Positions 19,161 through 22,262 of a DNA stretch of 22,262 nucleotides are shown in pieces (positions within the stretch are counted from its first letter, which is position 1; every line of letters begins with the position of its first letter). The stretch is from a virus: the IMG/VR virus record IMGVR_UViG_3300025896_000201, positions 1 to 22,262 of that record. One strand, written 5' to 3'. A program made the translations under genes and the position numbers. The notes beneath the pieces were generated by a model that searched no databases, had not been told where the DNA came from, and was given only the letters and a program-made list of their open reading frames with translations.

Positions 19161-19628
19161 TCAGAGTTCCATCAGGTTGGACGCGATGCGATTGGCCCAC
19201 CCGCGTCCGAAGGCGGGCCAGTTGGGCAGGCTGGCCATGAAGACCAGCCGCTGCGCATTGAACCGCACGCCAAGCCGAAGCGCGGCGACGCTCTGGATCG
19301 CTTGGAGCGTCCGCGGCCCGAGCACTCCGTCAGGCATCTCTCCAACCGCGCGTTGCAGTGTGCGCACCGCGGCCTTGACGCCAGAGTTGACGGCCATGTC
19401 GAACAGGTCGAAGCGAATGCCGTCAGGCACCGTTTCGCAGCCCGCCGGCCCCCAGAAGTCGCGCTTGTAGATTTGCTTTGCGCGGTCGAGGGTCAGGTTC
19501 TTGATGTCCTCGCCGGGGTAGCTGCGCTTGCTGATGCCGTACTTCGTCTCGCCGCCCGGGTCTGCCGGATGGTTGACGTAGCCACCCTCGTGGCCGATGA
19601 GCCGCTGGAAGGCTTCGTCGAACGTCAT
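19161..19628 (-). CDS. endolysin: GH108 N-acetylmuramidase with peptidoglycan-binding domain
   Basis: 155 aa from ATG 19628 (an in-frame GTG at 19631 is also possible). The N-terminus IGHEGGYVNHPADPGGETKY is the GH108 signature, with the catalytic Glu in HEGGY. FDMAVNSGVKAAVRTLQRAV and GVLGPRTLQAI mark the PG_binding_3 domain. No signal peptide, so export needs the holin-like protein encoded just upstream. Muramidase activity on the cell wall is known for the family. Confidence 0.94.
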   Translation of the reverse strand: MTFDEAFQRLIGHEGGYVNHPADPGGETKYGISKRSYPGEDIKNLTLDRAKQIYKRDFWGPAGCETVPDGIRFDLFDMAVNSGVKAAVRTLQRAVGEMPDGVLGPRTLQAIQSVAALRLGVRFNAQRLVFMASLPNWPAFGRGWANRIASNLMEL

Positions 19629-20026
19629 CACGGGGCCTGCTTCTTGAGCGCTTCGGCGGCGTTGAGAATCGCCGCGATCTCGCTAGCGGTGAGCTTCAGC
19701 GACACCGTGCCAGTGGTGTCGGGCGCCGGTGCGGGCGGAGGTGTCGTCAGGCTCGCCACACCGATCTGCGGCCCGGTCAGAGGCTCGTTCTTGTCGAGCA
19801 GCGAGGTGTCGGGCTTGTTCTGCGACGCGACCCGCGCGGCGTACCAGACGGCGAACGAGAAGATGGGCGCGTAGTACTTGAGCGCCGGCCACTGGGTCAG
19901 GATCTGCTGTTGCTGTTCCACCGGCAGTTGCACCCACCAGCCGAAGATGAACATGATGGCCGCAGCCACCCACGTGCTGTACATCTTCAGGGAGTTGGCA
20001 ATGTTCTCGGGGGTGGTCGGGTTCAT
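19628..20026 (-). CDS. holin-like membrane protein
   Basis: 132 aa from ATG 20026 with AAAGGAC upstream. Two hydrophobic segments are visible (STWVAAAIMFIFGWWVQL and YYAPIFSFAVWYAARV), then a Pro-rich soluble tail. Size, two membrane spans and position next to an endolysin fit a class II-type holin. Long soluble C-terminus is somewhat unusual. Lacks sequence motifs that would prove pore formation. Confidence 0.75.
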   Translation of the reverse strand: MNPTTPENIANSLKMYSTWVAAAIMFIFGWWVQLPVEQQQQILTQWPALKYYAPIFSFAVWYAARVASQNKPDTSLLDKNEPLTGPQIGVASLTTPPPAPAPDTTGTVSLKLTASEIAAILNAAEALKKQAP

Positions 20027-20036
20027 GCGCGTCCTT

Positions 20037-20381
20037 TCACTTCTTCAAGCCTTGCAGCCGTAGCTCGACGGCCGACAGGCGGGTTTGCACATCAGTCATC
20101 CGCGTCTGCAAGTCGGCGATCCGGATGTCGTGCTCCAAGTCCTTCAAGTCCTTGCCGCTCAGCGCCGCCGTAAGCCCCTGCACCTCTTTCGTGAGCTTCA
20201 CGATCGCTTCGGCCTGCGCGTCCTGCTTGTAGTAGACGAGCGCAGCCTGCAGGAAGCCGGCGGCGACGATGCCCACCAGCCAAGGCAACGGAATCTCCCG
20301 GGAGACCTTCAGCCCGATAGGATCCTCGTGACGAGTGTGCACCATTTGGTGGCCTTGCTCATGAGTGTCCGGAGCGCTCAT
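20037..20381 (-). CDS. membrane coiled-coil protein, possible i-spanin
   Basis: 114 aa from ATG 20381 (ATGA overlap with the giant gene stop). A hydrophilic N-terminus of about 30 residues precedes one membrane segment (LPWLVGIVAAGFLQAALVYY) and a long coiled coil to the C-terminus (KLTKEVQGLTAALSGKDLKD onward). One transmembrane span plus periplasmic coiled coil is the layout of Rz-type i-spanins, but an embedded o-spanin is not visible; the lipoprotein at 18803-19150 might be its partner. Confidence 0.65.
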   Translation of the reverse strand: MSAPDTHEQGHQMVHTRHEDPIGLKVSREIPLPWLVGIVAAGFLQAALVYYKQDAQAEAIVKLTKEVQGLTAALSGKDLKDLEHDIRIADLQTRMTDVQTRLSAVELRLQGLKK

Positions 20382-22262
20382 TTTCGTTGCCTAGTCGATG
20401 TTAGTGAATCCCCACCTTCAGGGCGGTTCTTGATCATCGTCGGTGAGCGCTGCACGCCGAGGTTCTTCTTTGGGTCCAGCATCTCGTTGAGAGCCTTCAG
20501 CAGCGGAGAGTCAGAACGCACCCCGACAGTTTCCTTGACGTGCTCGATCATCTCACGCATCCACTGGCGGGCCTGCGCACGCCAGCTGCCTCGGCCGGTG
20601 AACCGCTCGTGCATGATGCGTGCGCCGTTCACGGCCCAGTATTCGGTGGGGTTCACGTACTGGTAGTCGCTCTCGGCCAGCACCCCTTCCTTGAACGCGC
20701 GCTCCACCGCGTCCAGCGCGGTCATGTCGTTGCTGGAGACCCGGTTCAACGCCTCCATCGCCGCGCGGCGTTCTGGCGTAGCGCCTTCCATCTTGACCTT
20801 CAGTGCACGTTGCCAGGCACGGTAGATGCCCTGCTGCACAGCCTCCGGCATCATGCGCTCGGCGTGGTGCAGGATCTCGTGCATCGCGGTCTGCGGGTTG
20901 TCGTTGCCTTGGAACAGCTTGACGATCCGCGTGGCCGAGTTGTAAGACCCGTTCCCGGATGGCCCCGCCTCGGGCCGCAGCACTTCCAGCCGCAAGCCGC
21001 GAGCAAGGTTCTCGTTGCGGTCCAGCGCCCACAGGGCTAGGCTGGCGCCATCCTTGTCCAGCGTGCCCTCGGCGATGCCCCGCTCCAGCGCGCGGCGTAC
21101 CTGACGGCGGCCGCGGGGGCTGGGCGGCGGGGGCGGCGCAGTGCGCTCGGCGGCGCGCTGCTGGAGATCCAGCAGGCCCTCTTCGATCTTCGGGAAGTCC
21201 AGACTCAGCGCTTCTTCGCCGCCTTTCGGGGCTTGGGCGCCGGCGTTACCGCCTTCTTGTACGCCTTCTTGACCGGCTTCTTTCCGTACACCGTCGGTGC
21301 CCACTGGCTCGCTGGCAGCGTCATTCGCCTTCTCCTGCTTCTTGGCCGGCGCGATCGCGTCGGCGCGCTTGATCAGCGCGGCCTTGACCTCGGGGTCGGT
21401 CTCTGCCGCCGCGGCGGCGCGGAGCTCGTCGGCCGCGGCCTGCTTCTTGGCCTCGGCCTCGCGCTTCTTGGCGATCTCCTGGCGGATCTTGGCCACCTCC
21501 GGGTGCTCGCGCACCTCGGGGGCGGGCCTGACGTTCTCCGGGGTGATCTCGGTGGCTTCGCCAACCGGGATCGGCTCGTCGGGCATCTCCGGCGCCGGGC
21601 GCGCAGTCTCGGGCGTGAGCTCGGTGGCCTCGCCGACCGGCACCGGCTCGGCGCGCTCGGCCGCAGCGGCGCGCTCCACGGCGGCCATGCCCTGTTGCCG
21701 GCGGGCTTCGATGGCGCCGGGCGTCACCATGGCGGCGTTGTCGGCCGCCGTGGCCGCGGACTCGGCGGGGCCGCCCACAGTCAGCGTGTCGGGCAGATCC
21801 GGGCGGCCGGGCACAGCGGGGATCTCCTGGCCCGCGCGCGTGCGCATGTCGACCCGCGTGCCGGTGGTCGGGGCTTCCTCGCCCAAGGCGGGCACCAGGC
21901 CGGGCTCGGCGCCGCGGCCGCCCGCGCCGTCAGCGCCAAGTTGGGTCTCCCAGTCGGGCGTGAGGTCGCCCAACGGCCTCTCTTCGGCCAGCGGGATCTG
22001 CGCACCGGGGCGCTGCGGAATGCCTTGCGGCAGCGGTTCGGCCTCGTCGACCGCGCGCACCATGCCGGCGGGGTCGATGCCCTGCTCGCGCGGCGGCATG
22101 GCGCCGGGCGCCGTCTCCCAGTCGGGAGTCAGGTCACCCAGTGGGGTGCCCGGGCCGCCCGGGCGATTCTGCGGCACATCTTCGAAGCCTTGGCCGAGCG
22201 TCGGCTCGGCGGGCGGGCGCGGCGCTTCGGGCGTCGGGGCTTCACGGCGGCGCTGCGCTTCC
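20378..22262 (-). CDS. giant polyvalent virion protein, C-terminal part (runs off right edge)
   Basis: At least 627 aa are visible and the frame is open at the right edge. N-terminal visible part is Pro/Gly/Glu-rich with repeats (LGDLTPDWET twice; PVGEATE-TPE repeats near residues seen at 21525-21660) and a coiled coil. The C-terminal domain has the HEILHH motif (20864-20881) with a helical region around it, ending in REMIEHVKETVGVR. This resembles large polyvalent proteins of phages and plasmids, which carry protease-like domains and are often packaged in the virion and injected. Position next to the lysis genes matches podophages with one giant protein. Confidence 0.8.
   Translation of the reverse strand, partial: EAQRRREAPTPEAPRPPAEPTLGQGFEDVPQNRPGGPGTPLGDLTPDWETAPGAMPPREQGIDPAGMVRAVDEAEPLPQGIPQRPGAQIPLAEERPLGDLTPDWETQLGADGAGGRGAEPGLVPALGEEAPTTGTRVDMRTRAGQEIPAVPGRPDLPDTLTVGGPAESAATAADNAAMVTPGAIEARRQQGMAAVERAAAAERAEPVPVGEATELTPETARPAPEMPDEPIPVGEATEITPENVRPAPEVREHPEVAKIRQEIAKKREAEAKKQAAADELRAAAAAETDPEVKAALIKRADAIAPAKKQEKANDAASEPVGTDGVRKEAGQEGVQEGGNAGAQAPKGGEEALSLDFPKIEEGLLDLQQRAAERTAPPPPPSPRGRRQVRRALERGIAEGTLDKDGASLALWALDRNENLARGLRLEVLRPEAGPSGNGSYNSATRIVKLFQGNDNPQTAMHEILHHAERMMPEAVQQGIYRAWQRALKVKMEGATPERRAAMEALNRVSSNDMTALDAVERAFKEGVLAESDYQYVNPTEYWAVNGARIMHERFTGRGSWRAQARQWMREMIEHVKETVGVRSDSPLLKALNEMLDPKKNLGVQRSPTMIKNRPEGGDSLTSTRQRK
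21525..21660 (-). repeat. tandem repeat of about 20 codons in the giant gene
   Basis: Two copies encode VPVGEATELTPETARPAPE and IPVGEATEITPENVRPAPE, with the DNA similar but not identical (roughly 21525-21577 and 21593-21651). They lie in the disordered linker before the coiled coil. Likely a spacer that can expand and contract. Confidence 0.6.
21943..22145 (-). repeat. interrupted repeat LGDLTPDWET in the giant gene
   Basis: The decapeptide occurs twice, at about 21943-21975 and 22111-22142, each preceded by a Pro-rich stretch. Spacing is about 56 codons. Such repeated short motifs in a linker may be docking sites for a virion partner. Confidence 0.55.

Noticed and set aside
1-22262. CRISPR arrays and tRNA genes
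   Set aside because: No regularly spaced identical repeats with unique spacers and no cloverleaf with a TTC-type T-arm were seen on either strand.

Overview
The window reads as part of a tailed-phage or prophage genome from a high-GC proteobacterium, most likely a beta- or gammaproteobacterium of the Burkholderiales/Xanthomonadales type. The evidence is a dense, strongly coupled phage gene layout, GC-rich third codon positions, gene families typical of phages of these hosts (DUF2800 nuclease, DUF2815 ssDNA-binding protein, family A polymerase, VRR-NUC, SNF2-type helicase, GH108 endolysin), and integron attC sites of the kind common in these bacteria. No integrase, terminase, portal or tail gene lies in the window. 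The overall plan resembles temperate podophages with one giant virion protein (for example Bcep22-like phages), but that is inference.

Positions 1-2585 (genes leftward) hold small accessory genes separated by four attC-like sites (A-D). Three consecutive segments pass the cassette test: the first bases of the segment (TTRRRY) are the exact complement of the R'' box of the attC at its other end. This is therefore a real run of integron gene cassettes, next to a phage control region. Genes include a zinc-finger/HTH protein and a PseT-like HAD phosphatase, plus several unknowns. Positions 2738-3164 are the control region: a small leftward HTH regulator, two opposed promoters whose core elements lie on top of each other, an intrinsic terminator, and a second rightward promoter.

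Positions 3238-18281 form one long rightward operon with mostly overlapping ATGA/GTGA/TGATG junctions. First comes replication and counter-defence: DUF1508, DUF2800 nuclease, an Acb2-type cyclic-nucleotide sponge (anti-CBASS), DUF2815, a strongly structured RNA element whose 17-bp closing stem covers the polymerase start codon, the polymerase, two zinc-ribbon proteins, VRR-NUC and a helicase. Then follows a sugar/methyl-transfer island (11430-17125) with four glycosyltransferase-like proteins, a DUF115/MptE-like protein and three SAM methyltransferases, possibly for modification of host surface glycans, virion or DNA. Small Lys-rich proteins and an HExxH protein close the operon.

Positions 18268-22262 (leftward, convergent, separated by a bidirectional terminator) carry a lysis module: spanin-like membrane coiled-coil protein, holin-like protein, GH108 endolysin, lipoprotein, a small helical protein and a secreted Fn3 protein. 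Upstream is the C-terminal part of a giant polyvalent protein with a HEILHH protease-like motif. It runs off the right edge.

The points most worth following are the phage-linked cassette cluster, the structured RNA at 6524-6690, the superimposed promoter pair, the Acb2 homologue and the glycosylation/methylation island.
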